Assembly (NCBI GenBank): GCA_951799405.1
Contig: OX637363.1
Coordinates: 744,001-808,000, forward strand
Direction: 5' to 3'
From: Agapetus fuscipes
Taxonomy: Eukaryota; Arthropoda; Insecta; Trichoptera; Glossosomatidae
Length of the DNA stretch: 64,000 nucleotides
Shown here: one piece after another, positions 1 to 9,960 of the stretch
Position numbering within the stretch: position 1 is the first letter of the stretch
How the letters are laid out: every line of letters starts with the position of its first letter
The notes under the pieces: generated by a model
The model's input: only the letters and a program-made list of their open reading frames with translations
Database searches by the model: none
What the model was told of the DNA's origin: nothing
Translations under genes and position numbers: made by a program

Positions 1-1090
1 CAAAGGTGAATTTGCAAAGTAAACAATTTTTTAAAGTATGGGTGGTCAGCCTCATACCAACCTATAAGTCAAGAAAATTATTTTGTGTATTTCTTTACAT
101 AATCTAAGTTGCAAAGATACATACCATTTAAGATTCATATTAAATGCATTCCCACACGCAGACAGGTACAAGTTCACGCTTACAAATGCCCAATGTGGAC
201 TTGCAAAATAAAAAAACTAATCTCAAATGAACATAAGCCCTGCAACTCTTGCCGACTTTTCCTCAAACAGAGATAAAATTTGCATGGTGAACCATTGCTT
301 ACAGTATGGGTGGTCAGCCACATACTAACCTATAAGTCAAGGAAATTATTTTGTTAAGTTCTATAATCTATGTTGCAAAGATACATACCATTTGAGATTC
401 ATATTAAATGCATTCCCACAAGCAGACAGGTTCGCACTTACAAATGCTCCATGTGGACTTACAACCTAATCTCAAATGAACATAAGCCCTGCAACTCTTA
501 CCGACTTTTCCTCAAACAGAGATAAAATTTTCATGGGAAAACATTCTTACAGTATGGGTGGTCAGCCACATACTAACATATAAGTCAAGGAAATTATTTT
601 GTTAAGTTCTATAATCTAAGTTGTGAAGATACATACCATTTGAGATTCATATTAAATGCATTCCCACAAGCAGACAGGTATAAGTTTGCGCTTACAAATG
701 CCCCATGTGGACTTACAAAATAAAAAACTAATCTCAAATGAACATAAGCCCTGCAACTCTTGCCGACTTTTCCTCAAACAGAGATAAAATTTTCATGGTA
801 AACCATTCTTACAGTATGGGTGGTCAGCCACATACTAACCTGTAAGTCAAGGAAATTATTTTGTTAAGTTCTATAATCTAAGTTGCAAAGATACATACCA
901 ATCGAGATTCATATTAAATGCATTCCCACAAGCAGACATTTATAAGTTCGCGCTTACACATAATGCATGTTGACTTACAACATAAAAACCCAATCTCAAA
1001 TTAATATAAGCCCTGCAACTCTTGCCAATCTTCCCTGACACACAGCTAAAATCTGCAAAGTGAACCATTTTTTAAACTATGGGTGGTCAA
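1..1090 (-). repeat. Tandem array of four R elements
   Basis: The R element (minus orientation) is repeated head to tail. The landmark GGGTGGTCAG lies at 40, 308, 556, 818 and, decayed, 1081, so units are 248-268 bp. Each unit keeps the R landmarks: a TATAGGTTGGTATG-like head, the hairpin around CCTGTTTCAGG (partly decayed here) and the CATGCGGCATG-like hairpin. The array form contrasts with the dispersed single copies elsewhere and suggests local unequal exchange. Confidence 0.85.
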
Positions 1091-1193
1091 TTTTCTTTAA
1101 CAAAGGCTGTATGTTTTTATTTTACAAGTTTTCCGAATTTTAACGCGAGGAAACTATGCGCAATATACACATTCACCAAATGTTAAGGGGTTG

Positions 1194-1223
1194 GGCTGCG
1201 TAGCAGCCAGGGGCAACGCCCCT
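1194..1223. other. Two adjacent perfect GC-rich hairpins
   Basis: GGCTGC-GTA-GCAGCC (1194-1208) is followed directly by AGGGGC-AAC-GCCCCT (1209-1223) in AT-rich DNA. Both stems are 6 bp and perfect. I do not recognise the parent element. The rest of 1090-1310 shows nothing else I can name. Confidence 0.6.
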
Positions 1224-1310
1224 AGTTGTATATAGAATAAGCTTTTAGTGTTTCGTTTGTAGGTTTTAGAGCCCGTACAATAAACGGTATAGGACATCTT
1301 TATAGAAGGC

Positions 1311-1372
1311 TCTTAAGGTGTGATACACACAAAAACAGCGCTCAGCAAATAAATCATCATAACATTATTATA
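1311..1372 (+). repeat. T-SINE 3' tail fragment
   Basis: This matches the T tail: GGTGTGATACACACAAAAAC, then CAGCGCTC, AAATAAATCATC and an ATT-rich run. The tRNA head is absent. Confidence 0.7.
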
Positions 1373-1375
1373 TTA

Positions 1376-1672
1376 TAGCTAAGCTGTACATATAAAGAAA
1401 CTTCGTACCAGAAGGGAACGTATGTGTTGAGTAGAACCTATGTATTTTCACAAATAAGGGAGCCGAATTTAGGCTATCCATTTCAATTGAGGTGGTGGTT
1501 TTCCTGCTCCCAGGATGACAGGTTCTCATTTTTTATGAAGGTTGAGTTAACGAAAGTATTTTGATTTTGGTTTTGAAATAAACATCGCAAGGAAAAAACA
1601 TTTCTGAGACCCTAAGAAGGGATCGAATCCTGTACCTCTGACGTGGAACGAAAACATTCTACGAACTACTCA
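1376..1672 (-). mobile_element. Diverged U-SINE
   Basis: An old U copy on the minus strand. The TACACTATATGTG 3' hairpin, the GAAATAAACA internal segment and a decayed tRNA-like head with B box GGATTCGATCCC-like are still visible in order. 1675-1845 shows nothing recognisable. Confidence 0.6.
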
Positions 1673-1847
1673 AAACTTGAAATATAAATATGATCTATCT
1701 TTTCCAGAAATCAGGAACCCCTAGGTACTCATTATTATGTTGATTTCGTAAAACTTTTGTTATGTAAAATATGTTTGTTTATGTTCGTAATTTTCCAACT
1801 TGGTAAATCAACACTTCGCAGACTATTTTAATCATTTATCTAAACTA

Positions 1848-2375
1848 CTGTAACTGTACCTGTAACTCTGTCACCATTCCGGTAGGGGTGGCCAGAGCCT
1901 CTGCAGAGCTGCCTCCATTTTTTCCTATCCTGACATACCTCTTTCGATTCATTCATATCCATCACCTTGTGAGGGTTTTTCCACTGTCAGATGAACAACA
2001 CAATATAATTATAACAACCACATTAAATGTTTACTTTTATTCGTTTCACAATTATTTATAACCACAACACAATAATATTTATTATCCTAATTTACACCAG
2101 CTTGTGGCTCTCCCGCCAGGGAAGCTTCTTCTTTCCTTCTGCATTCTTTTGTTTTCCTTTTTTTATTCAATTCAAATATAATGTTCCATTCTACTAAACA
2201 AACAAATTCATCTCGTTACAACCTTTATCATGCATTTTCTTCTTTTACGCTCACTTTGTACATTTCATTCTTACACAATCTCCTCAATCTGATCACTCCA
2301 TACTTTTCTCGGTCGTCCCTTGCCTCTTTTTCCTTTAACACTTCCTCTACTAGTGTTTTCAAATTTCAAATAAGT
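1848..2375 (-). mobile_element. RTE-B LINE 3' end, split by an LTR-like insertion
   Basis: The minus strand carries the 3' end of an RTE-type LINE: the CTCTGCAGAGGCTCTGGCC end of the ORF and a (TTACAG)n tail at 1848-1870. The same sequence occurs at 17880-18172, 24639-24821 and 35480-35553. The copy is interrupted at 1968/2221, where the coding relic resumes, recognisable from the 24.7 kb copy. Confidence 0.7.
1969..2220 (-). mobile_element. Candidate solo LTR (252 bp)
   Basis: This lies inside the RTE-B relic and is bounded by ACCTT on both sides (1964-1968 and 2221-2225), a 5-bp duplication typical of LTR elements. Read on the minus strand it begins TGTAACG and ends CCCTCAC, with TATAAATA and AATAAA inside. 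No internal coding region is present, so a solo LTR is inferred. A small DNA transposon is the alternative. Confidence 0.5.
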
Positions 2376-2380
2376 AGTTG

Positions 2381-2575
2381 ATTATTATCATTCACAAATA
2401 CACATTTTTAACCCAACTTATTTCAATCAAGGACTGTTGCTTGTTGAAGGAATAACGGTAAAATAAAATATCGTATGTACTACAAAAAAAAAAATACAAG
2501 TATCTTTCTGCAAGGATAAGTAAGTAAGAATTAATATTTATTACTACAATATTTTTTGCAGACGCAAAAACGCAA
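2381..2575. other. No recognisable feature
   Basis: AT-rich sequence with homopolymer runs. No gene, repeat copy or hairpin was recognised. Confidence 0.5.
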
Positions 2576-2888
2576 CTAAGCTACACATATAGTGTAACTT
2601 CTTGCCGCGTTATTCCCGAAGGGATCGCATGTGGCGAGTTGAACCTATTTATTTTTACAGGTAAGGGGGCCGGCCTTACGCAAACCAATTCAGTTGAAGT
2701 GGGGGTTTCCCAGCTCCCGATCCCGATGGTACTCATTTCTTGTGAAGGCTGAGTAAACCTTGCCGGTATTTTATTTTGGGGTTTGAAATAAATACCGAAA
2801 CGGGAAATCATCGACACCCTCGGTGGGATTCGAACCCGAGCTCACGGCATGGAATGCAAGCACTCTACTAACTGAACTATCGACCGGA
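2576..2888 (-). mobile_element. U-SINE, full length
   Basis: A tRNA-derived SINE. On the minus strand the head carries A box TAGTTCAGTTAG-like and a perfect B box GGTTCGAATCC-type, then a region with GTATTTATTTCAAACCCC, GGGAGCTGGGAAACCCC, and a 3' end with the TACACTATATGTGTAGC hairpin and GTTGCG tail. This longer subfamily keeps a segment that the T-U dimers lack. Confidence 0.8.
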
Positions 2889-2889
2889 C

Positions 2890-3174
2890 TGAAATATTTT
2901 TAAACCATTAACTGAAATAATTTTTTCCTCAGTTAAGGAATTGTTTTGATATTTTTATCGGGATTTTCGGGATATCCATCGGGATTTTGATCTCCGCATG
3001 ATGTAACTGCGGCCCTTACATCATCGTATCGAGTAATACATTCTAAATTATTCGATTCCGAGTCTTGCGAGTTGTGACGCGCAAGCACCGGCAGCCAAAG
3101 AGTTAAATCATCCGAAAGATATGCCGAAACATTCCGACAATACCCGAGTATTATTTAACCTACATTCGTTTATT
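2890..3174. other. No recognisable feature
   Basis: Single-copy-looking sequence without a supported open frame. Confidence 0.4.
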
Positions 3175-3500
3175 TATTCCACATTTGAATTTTGAAAATT
3201 TCTGTGATTTTAAGTTGGATAAATATGTCATTTGAATTTGGAAGAGATCATCATTTGAATTCGTAAAAGTTCATCATTGCAATTTGGAAAAGTTCATCAT
3301 TTGAATTTTGGACAATTCATAATTTAAATTTGAAAAAGTTCATCATTTTAATTTGGAAAAGTTCATAATTTCCATTTGGAAAAATTTATAATTTTAATTT
3401 GAAAAAGTTCATAATTTCAATTTGGATAAATTTATCATGTGAATGTGAAAAAACATCTTTTGAATTAAAAGAAAATCATCATTTGAATATTTTAATTTCA
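3175..3500. repeat. Degenerate 23-24 bp minisatellite
   Basis: About 13 imperfect copies of a unit close to AATTTGGAAAAGTTCATCAT, strongly AT-rich. A further unit reappears at 3620-3650 after an interruption. No coding potential. Confidence 0.75.
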
Positions 3501-3689
3501 TAATTTTTGGATAAATTCAAGCAAAATACTGTTTATTTTCACTATAAAATTATAAAATTAAACTATATGAATTTTCACAGTGTTAATACACAAACAATAC
3601 AAAATATAGTTTGAATTTTTGCTTCGGAAAAGTTCATCATTTGAATTTGGTGATGTGCGCTCTCTGAATTTCTAAAAAGTTTGTCATCC

Positions 3690-3790
3690 TAAAACTCACT
3701 CAACTGAAGTGGTTGGCGTAAGGCCGACCGCTTAACCTGTAAAATAAGTTTCGTTTGCCACATGCGACCCCTTAGGGGAAGCTTAGTTTT
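3690..3790 (+). repeat. U-SINE fragment
   Basis: The middle of U: CAACTGAAGTGGTTGGCGTA, GGCCGACC, then CACATGCGACCCCTTAGGGG. The head and tail are lost. 3790-4150 shows nothing recognisable. Confidence 0.6.
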
Positions 3791-4150
3791 TTTTTAGAAT
3801 AAATTAAATGTTGGATATTATACAATTACTCTGGTAGAAATGTAATTAAGAGATTTCCCATTTATCAAATAAAACAATGATTATAACATGTTAACCCAGC
3901 CATTGGGGAAAGAGATTTTCATCTTTTTGTTTCTCTAAATGTCAGTGTTATACATACCCCTAGTTCTCTATATAGTAAAAAGATCAAGCTTCCAGAACTT
4001 TCTTTATTTGCGACCCAAGAAACTACCGGAACCAAGCTGCATACTATTTAAATACCAGTTTTTTTCGCCGGGCAAACGTCAAACTTGCATGGGACTACGA
4101 TCCTTAGCAGCTGATAAAAAAAAGCCTTTTCGCTAGCAACCTTGACCTTT

Positions 4151-4330
4151 GACCGGTCCGTACTCCGTAGTCTAGTTGTTAAAACTTCTAACTCATAAAT
4201 GGAAGGTTGTGGGTTCGAACCCTGGTGAAGCACAAAAAAAATAAACCATTTATGTTTTCAAATATGCTTTTCGCTGGGGGAAAAATTCATAAATCTTTAC
4301 CAAAGATCGGGTCTTGCTTGAGTATTGATG
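4151..4330 (+). mobile_element. T-SINE, 3' truncated
   Basis: Begins GACCGGTCCGTA, has the tRNA-like head with B box GGTTCGAACCC, the CTTTTCGCTGGG and CATAAATCTTTACCAAAGA segments, and stops in a (GAT)n run. Confidence 0.7.
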
Positions 4331-4373
4331 ATGATGATGATGATGATTTTTAAAGCGCCGTTTCGTGACTACT

Positions 4374-4629
4374 CGCTGCCTTAGTTCTTGTTTATCGTAT
4401 ACGCTATTGAGAAAAATTTACATGAGCAATGTTTGCATGTGTACTGGACCAATGTGTCTTATGAAAACAAGAAATTTATTTAAAAAAATATTTAAAAGAA
4501 CTTTCACATTATCGAGTTTTACGGTTTTTCTTAGCTCAGATTGTGTAGAATTTGATTCATAAGACAACTGCATGAAAAAGTCATATTTGACAAGATTGGC
4601 GTATACGGCAAACAAGAACTGGGGGAGCG
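4374..4629. mobile_element. M1 MITE (256 bp)
   Basis: Terminal inverted repeats pair CGCTGCCTTAGTTCTTGTTT with the reverse complement of AAACAAGAACTGGGGGAGCG. TACT flanks both ends (4370-4373, 4630-4633), a 4-bp target duplication. A second copy lies at 25509-25768 with its own 4-bp duplication. There is no transposase, so it is non-autonomous; I cannot assign a superfamily. Confidence 0.8.
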
Positions 4630-4654
4630 TACTGTCACTGCAAGGGCGCTTAAA

Positions 4655-4778
4655 TTTTGGCGCTTTGTAGCGACGGCCAAGCTCGTAAATACCTCTGCGG
4701 CACTACAACAATTGTGTCATAGACCCCTAGAGTCTCTGGAATATAGAGAGTCTCCTGCAGAGGATTTCTTGCGAACAC
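4655..4778 (+). mobile_element. T-V SINE 3' part
   Basis: Contains TTTGGCGCTTTGTAGCGACG, AAGCTCGTAAA and then the V tail (CTGCGGCACTACAACAA, ATAGACCCCTAGAGTCTCTG). V replaces the usual T tail in five copies in this window. Confidence 0.65.
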
Positions 4779-4779
4779 A

Positions 4780-4985
4780 TCAAATTTTGCAGACAGGAGC
4801 TTTGCGGTGGCCGGGCCGGTTGCCTGGAACAATTTGCCCGTCGGTGTTCGCGCGAACCAGCCTACCACCACCTTCAGAAAGGGACTGAAGACACTGCTTT
4901 TCTCCAGAAGCCATGGCGCCCTTGAGATGGTCCTGGACCATTAAATGGCGCCACAGGAAATAAATCATCCATCATCATCATGATC
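4780..4985 (+). pseudogene. CR1/L2-like LINE C-terminal relic
   Basis: The + strand reads AVAGPVAWNNLPVGVR followed by a FRKGLKTLLF-like end, the usual C-terminal signature of CR1/L2/Rex-type reverse transcriptases (GDRAF..AAP..WN.LP). It runs into AAATAAATCATCC and an (ATC)n tail. 5' truncated and non-functional. Confidence 0.6.
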
Positions 4986-5040
4986 TATAATCTATAATCT
5001 AAGTTGCAAGGATATATTCATTCAAAGCTCTCAGATGTAT
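4982..5040 (-). repeat. R element 3' tail fragment
   Basis: (ATCTATA)n, AATCTAAGTTGCAAGGATAT, then AAAGCTCTCAGATGTAT: the tail of R subfamily 2. 5040-5495 shows nothing I recognise. Confidence 0.6.
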
Positions 5041-5497
5041 GATCATCATCTTTAAAAAAACCTGCCCATGTGACGTCGCAATTTAGTAAACCTACGTCAA
5101 TTCATTTACTTCTAAATAATATATCATCTATATTTGCAACTTAGATAATAAACTCGACGATCTTAATAATGTCCCAGAAGTTGCCAGCAGCAGAAAAACA
5201 TTTTCTTTGCGAATTCCTTCGCCAAAATTCAGCCATAAATATCAAGTTTCCAGAAAGATCGGCCGTAGTAAAGTAAGCGAGGAATTATGATCACTACACC
5301 CGTGTCCCGAAGGCTCAGAATAGCGTCACGAAAACTTATCGGCAAAGGGTAAAGCGTGCGAGAAAAAATGGCCGACAAAGTAGGCCGAATATTTTACAAT
5401 ATTTATTTATTTTCTTACTTTATTTTGCAGAGTTCATGATAAAAATAAATTGCAATGTTTTATATGGCTAAGTTTACCGAATATAATGTTTTATATC

Positions 5498-5745
5498 TCC
5501 TGACTTCTATGTTGGTATGAGGCTGCCCAGTGATCCACCCATACTAAAAAAAATAGTTCCCTTTGCCAATGACATCCCTGTTTAAGGCAAGGGCGGCAAT
5601 GTGCGTGCATAAGCTCTGTTAATTTAAGATATGTTTTTTTTTAAATACACATGCAGCATTTACCCATGTCTGCTTGTGGGCATGCATTTAATATGAATCC
5701 TAAATGTTAATAAACTTTTGCTACTTAGATTATCGATTGCGATCT
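5498..5745 (+). repeat. Diverged R element
   Basis: Begins CTGACTTCTATGTTGGTATG, keeps CCCTGTTTAAGG, ACATGCAGCAT, CTGCTTGTGGGCATGCATT and a CTTAGATTAT tail. Several indels indicate age. Confidence 0.7.
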
Positions 5746-5782
5746 CCATTGAGCTTTATAGATATGAAATTAAAAAAGAATA

Positions 5783-5990
5783 ATAATAATATTAAGATGA
5801 TTTATTTGTTCAGCGCTGTTTATGTGTGTATCACACCTCAAGAGCCCTCTGAGAGCTTAGTCGTCGCTGTAGAAAGCGCCAATTCTCAAGCGAGACCCAG
5901 TTGCTGTAAGGCTGGATGGACCTTGAGTCTTTGGTAAAGTTAACAATTTTTTCACCCAGCGAAGAGCATATTTGAAAATAGAAATGGTAT
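5783..5990 (-). mobile_element. T-SINE, 5' truncated
   Basis: Minus-strand T: (ATT)n tail, GATGATTTATTTG, CAGCGCTG, CACACCTCAAGAGCCCTCT, CAAGCGAGACCCAGTTGCTG and CCAGCGAAGAGCATATTT. The tRNA head is missing. Confidence 0.75.
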
Positions 5991-6009
5991 GTTTTTTCTT
6001 TACTTATTC

Positions 6010-6092
6010 CAACACTGTTTTATTTTCACTCTATATTATTTAATTATTTGGACACAAGCGTTTTCGACTACACAGTAATCATCATCAGGTAA
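6010..6092 (-). ncRNA. Hammerhead-like hairpin element, copy 1
   Basis: Minus strand 6089-6058 reads CTGATGA, one extra T, then GATTAC-TGT-GTAGTC, then GAAA. The 6-bp stem is fully paired with one G-U. Downstream on the same strand is GAGTGAAAATAAAACAGTGT, a tail shared with copies at 30.1 and 63.6 kb. The layout resembles the hammerhead core of Penelope-like elements, but the extra base before the stem departs from the canonical core. Confidence 0.45.
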
Positions 6093-6180
6093 TAAAAGGT
6101 CGGTAAGGTAAAGGTAAGGTCGGTATATTTTTTGTTTGCTCCGCCGGAATTCCAACCCATTTTTCGCAACCATAACTCGT

Positions 6181-6250
6181 ATTCCTTGACTTATAGGTTG
6201 GTATGAGGCTGACCACCCATACTGTAAAAAATGGTTCACTTTGCCAATGT
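6181..6250 (+). repeat. R element, 5' part only
   Basis: TTCCTTGACTTATAGGTTGG through TTTGCCAATGTCACCC, then broken off next to the RTE-A relic. Confidence 0.75.
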
Positions 6251-6324
6251 CACCCATTTGTCATGTATGTTCCTTGACTTATAGAGATGATGAAAGTATG
6301 AATTATGAATTTAAAATTAATTGA

Positions 6325-6981
6325 ATGAATTCTGATGTCGTAAATGAGTTTGTATACCTGGGAAGTATGTTTGAAAAAGATGGAAGAATGACCGGTGAAT
6401 TTGAAAGAAGAGTAATGAAGGGCAGGTGTGTACTGGGTGCCACAGCTTGTATCGCCAAAAATCAAGACATATCTAAAAATGCTCGATTGGCGGTACGCAG
6501 TGGCATACTTTTACCCACCTTGATGTATGGAAGCGAGGCCTGGACGGTGAATGAAAGTGAAATTAGTAAAGTCCATACTGTTGAAATGGACTTTCTAAGA
6601 AGTATGATTGGGAAAAAACGGAGTGACAGGGTGAGAAATGATTTTGTAAGAGAAGAATGTGGTGCAAGAGAAAGTGTGAAAGTGAAGATTAAAAGAAGTT
6701 TGTTAAGATGGTTTGGGCATATGGAGAGAATGAATGAGGAAAGACTGACGAAGAAAGTATATGTTGGTAGAATAGATGGATGTCGTGGTAGAGGAAGACC
6801 GAGAAAGGTATGGATGGACCAAATATCCGAAATTGCGAATGAATGGAATATCCAGAGTCATAATAAAAGAAGAGCTTGTATGAAGAAGGTTATGACTCTG
6901 GAGGAAATGAAAGAAGTATGTAAGGATAGAAAGAAATGGCGGTTGATCTGTGATGTTGGCGGCTGGGGTTTGTTAAAGTAA
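6325..6981 (+). pseudogene. RTE-A LINE: reverse transcriptase C-terminus
   Basis: An open 218-codon stretch that is the C-terminal part of an RTE-type LINE polyprotein. Readable marks are FVYLGS near residue 10, LPTLMYGSEAWTV near 63, LLRWFGHMERM near 126 and GRGRPRKVWMDQI near 153, the usual end of RTE reverse transcriptases. The endonuclease and catalytic RT core are missing (5' truncation), so the ATG is not a native start. It is followed by the LINE 3' UTR and R at 7071. It is the longest RTE-A coding piece in the window. Confidence 0.85.
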
Positions 6982-7755
6982 AATTGGTTTTGTGATTTAG
7001 TTTTTTATGTCAATGTATAGGTATATTGTTGTTTATTGATTTTAAAAATGTAATTTGTCATGTATGTTCCTTGACTTATAGGTTGTTATGCGGCTGACCA
7101 CCCATACTGTAAAAAATTGGATCACTTTGCCAATGTCACCCCTGTTTCAGGGAAGGACGGCAAGAGTTGCAAGGCTTATGTTCATTTGAGATTGGGTTTT
7201 TATATTGTAGGTCCACATGCGGCATGTGTTAGCGCGAAATTATACATATCTGCTTGTGGGAATGCATTTAATATAAATATTAAATGATATATATCTTTGC
7301 AGCTTAGATTAGATTAGATTAGATTAGATGCGGCTGACCACCCATACTGTAAAAAAAAAAAATTGGTTCACTTTGCCAATGTCACCCCTGTTTCAGGGAA
7401 GGACGGCAAGAGTTGCAAGGCTTATGTTCATTTGAGATTGGGTTCTTATATTGTAGGTCCACATGCGGCATGTGTTAGCGCGAAATTATACATTTCTGCT
7501 TGTGGGAATGCATTTAATATAAATCTTAAATGATATATATCTTTGCAGCTTAGATTAGATTAGATTAGACCCCTGTTTCAGGGAATGTCGGTAAGAGTTG
7601 CAGGGCTTATGTTCATTTGAGGTTTGGATTTTATTTGTAAGTACACAATCAGCATTTGTAAGCGCGAACTACACGTGTTTGTTTGTGGGCATACATCTGA
7701 GAGCTTTGAATGAATATATTATCCTTGCAACTTAGATTATAGATTATAGATATAT
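6982..7755 (+). repeat. RTE-A 3' UTR and three tandem R units
   Basis: The LINE 3' UTR (6982-7070) leads into R at 7071-7327 with a (TTAGA)n tail. A second R lacks its first ~20 bp (7328-7568), and a third starts at CCCCTGTTTCAGGG (7569-7755) and ends in (TTATAGA)n. GCGGCTGACC recurs at 7090 and 7330, a 240-bp step. The third unit is a different R subfamily (AAGTACACAATCAGCATTTG), so this is not a simple duplication. Confidence 0.85.
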
Positions 7756-7879
7756 ATATATTATTTTATTTAGCTATTGCTAATTACAACTTAAGCTATG
7801 TTAATAAAAAACAACAAAAGATAAACAAACAAAAATAAAAAAAACCAAACAAAAATGAACAAATCAAAACTTATTAATA

Positions 7880-8245
7880 ATTATGCTAAGGCCGGTTTGC
7901 ACATATATATTTTTTTAATTTTACTTTAAATTCATTAATATCCCTACTTTATTTTATTTCTACAGGTAAATCATTATACAAATCCAATCCTCTGTGCAAA
8001 ACGCCCTTATCATACTTTACACATTTGAATTTTGGCTTCCTTAAATTATCCTTTTTCCTGGTATTATATTCATGAATGTCTCTGTTCTTAATTAAAAATT
8101 TGCTCAAATACTGAAGTAACATGTTTTTTTCTACTTTGTGTATAAAAATAATATCACTCATTCTTAAATTTTCTTCAATATATAACCAATCTAACGTATC
8201 TATCATATAATTTATTTTACAGTCTAGTTTTTTATTCAATATAGA
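7880..8245 (-). pseudogene. Non-LTR retrotransposon C-terminal relic
   Basis: Minus-strand frame (8239-7949) contains YNTRKKDNLRKPKF and then GLDLYNDLPVEIK, the conserved C-terminal block of many Jockey/CR1-type reverse transcriptases. It is too short to classify. 7755-7880 is AT-rich and may be its 3' UTR. Confidence 0.6.
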
Positions 8246-8246
8246 T

Positions 8247-8300
8247 AACCTTCCATTTACGAGTCAGAAGTGTAGACCACTAGACTACTGACCGGTCTAA
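8247..8300 (-). repeat. T-SINE head fragment
   Basis: AACCTTCCATTTACGAGTC, then CACTAGACTACTGACCGGTC: the reverse complement of the T tRNA head. 8300-8640 shows nothing else. Confidence 0.6.
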
Positions 8301-8647
8301 TAAATAATAATCATAAAATAAATATAAAATCTTGAAAAACCTTTTTTTATCCCATGACGGCTTTTTTATTTAGGCGGTGTTGATTTACCCCTTACAATTA
8401 TGTGTTTCATCATATTATTCGGCCTACAATTCCCCTCCGCCGAGGCCGCCTAAATGTTTGTACCTTTATTAACTTAGCCCATAATAAACCTGCGCAGAAT
8501 AAATGCTACTTGCTTCGCGAGACAAAAGATATCGGAAAGAAAAAACGAATGGCAGAAAATGTATTTTTTTTTGGTTATCGTTTATTTGTTCTTCAAATTC
8601 GTTTCCTTTCAGAGGTGGAATGACATGGAGTGAATGTATACAAACAT

Positions 8648-8840
8648 GAACAAGAATTCCTTGACTTGTATGTTGGTAAGAGGCTGACCGCCTGTACTGT
8701 AAAAAATGGTTCACTTTGCCAATGTCACCCCTGTTGCGGGAAAGATCGGCAAGGGTTACAGGGTTTATTTTCATTTGAGGTTGGTATTTTAATTTTTACT
8801 CGTAAATGCGAATTTACACGTGTCTGCTTGTACTTATATA
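8648..8840 (+). repeat. R element, 3' truncated
   Basis: Starts ATTCCTTGACTTGTATGTTG and continues to TTACACGTGTCTGCTTGT, where the next LINE relic begins. Confidence 0.75.
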
Positions 8841-8862
8841 CTTTACTTTTACTTTCTTTGGC

Positions 8863-9216
8863 TCATAAGCCTTGAAGGCTCAGGGCCTCCCGCACCACAA
8901 TCCTCCAGGACTCTCTGTCTTGTGCTGCTTCTTTCCATGGTCCCCTCACTCCCAGAACTTCGGAGTCGGCTTCAACGTTGTCTGCCCACCGCATCCTGGG
9001 ACGTCCGAGTGGTCTAACACCTGAGGGGGCACCATCCAAGACTGTTCTGATGATCCTGGAGTCCTCTGCACGTGCTACATGTCCGGCCCACTGGAGTCTT
9101 CTTAATTTTATTTTGTTCTTAAAGATCTGGAGAGATTTCTCTTGTTTCTGAGTCAGACTCCAGGCCTCTTGTAGGCGTGCGTTTAATATGGATGTTACGC
9201 AACTCGCAACTCGCAA
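8863..9216 (-). pseudogene. RTE-C LINE: C-terminal relic
   Basis: A 117-codon frame with LRRLQWAGHVARAEDSRI, then GRPRMRWADNV and GPWKEAAQDRESWRIVV. This is the RTE-type C-terminus of a third family, distinct from RTE-A and RTE-B. The final EVLGV-GPW-EAAQDRESW block is also the unit of the 128-bp minisatellite at 45.7 kb. 5' truncated. Confidence 0.7.
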
Positions 9217-9326
9217 CTAACGCAACTAAGCTACACATATAGTGTAACTTCTTGCCGCGTTATCCCCGAAGGGGTCGCATGTGGCGAGTTGTACCTATTT
9301 ATTTTTACAGGTAAGGGGGCCGGCCT
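9214..9326 (-). repeat. U-SINE 3' end
   Basis: ACGCAACTAAGCTACACATA through GGTAAGGGGGCCGGCCT: the reverse complement of the U tail, broken where R begins. Confidence 0.75.
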
Positions 9327-9545
9327 GCAAAGATATATTAGCATTTAAAGCTCATATCAAATGCATGCCCACAAACAGACACGTGTAGTTCGCGCTACAA
9401 ATTCCGTATGTGAACCTACAACATAAAAACCAAATCTCAAATGGATATACACCCTGCAACTCTTGCCGTCCTTCCCTAAAACGGGGGTGACATTGGCAAA
9501 GTGAACCATTTTCTACAGCATGGGTGGTCAACCGCATACGTACAT
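9326..9545 (-). repeat. R element
   Basis: TGCAAAGATATATTAGCATT to CATGGGTGGTCAACCGCATA on the minus strand. Nothing is recognised in 9545-9896. Confidence 0.8.
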
Positions 9546-9927
9546 AAACAGGATTTCCTTTTTACAAAATATTTCTTGAAAAACAAGAATTTTAAAAGTC
9601 CGGAACAGTGTTTTAGCAATTTTAAATTACAAAAAAAAAATGCAGAATTTTTAAAAAATGCAAAATTATGTGTGCTTTGGAAACGGTCGAGGTTTATTTT
9701 TTCAGGATTTTCTCGAATGAAAAGGGCTCCAGCAACTGTATAACAGAATTACGTATTTAAAATACAGAGAAATTTGGCTCCGCATAATCAAGGCATTCCA
9801 ACCGTTTTTTTCTGCTTTAATTCTCCAGATTTTTATTTTTAATAAACTGGCTAATTTGAGTGTTATTCTTTTTTTTTTGTATAAAATAATGTACGTAACG
9901 CAAACGCAACTAAGCTACATATATAGT

Positions 9928-9960
9928 GTCAACGACGTTACCATGTTGAAAGCATCGGTT
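9928..9960 (+). mobile_element. 5S-T SINE, 5' piece
   Basis: GTCAACGACGTTACCATGTT then AAAGCATCGGTT: the 5' third of the 5S-derived head. The element resumes at 10264; the interruption is an inserted T-SINE with a CGGTT duplication. Confidence 0.75.

Noticed and set aside
1..1090. CRISPR array
   Set aside because: Units are ~250-268 bp of continuous R sequence with no short repeat-spacer pattern, in an animal genome.
7300..7330. Telomere-like repeat (TTAGATTAGATTAGA)
   Set aside because: It is the short 3' tail of R/RTE-A; the insect telomere unit is TTAGG and arrays here have 2-4 units only.
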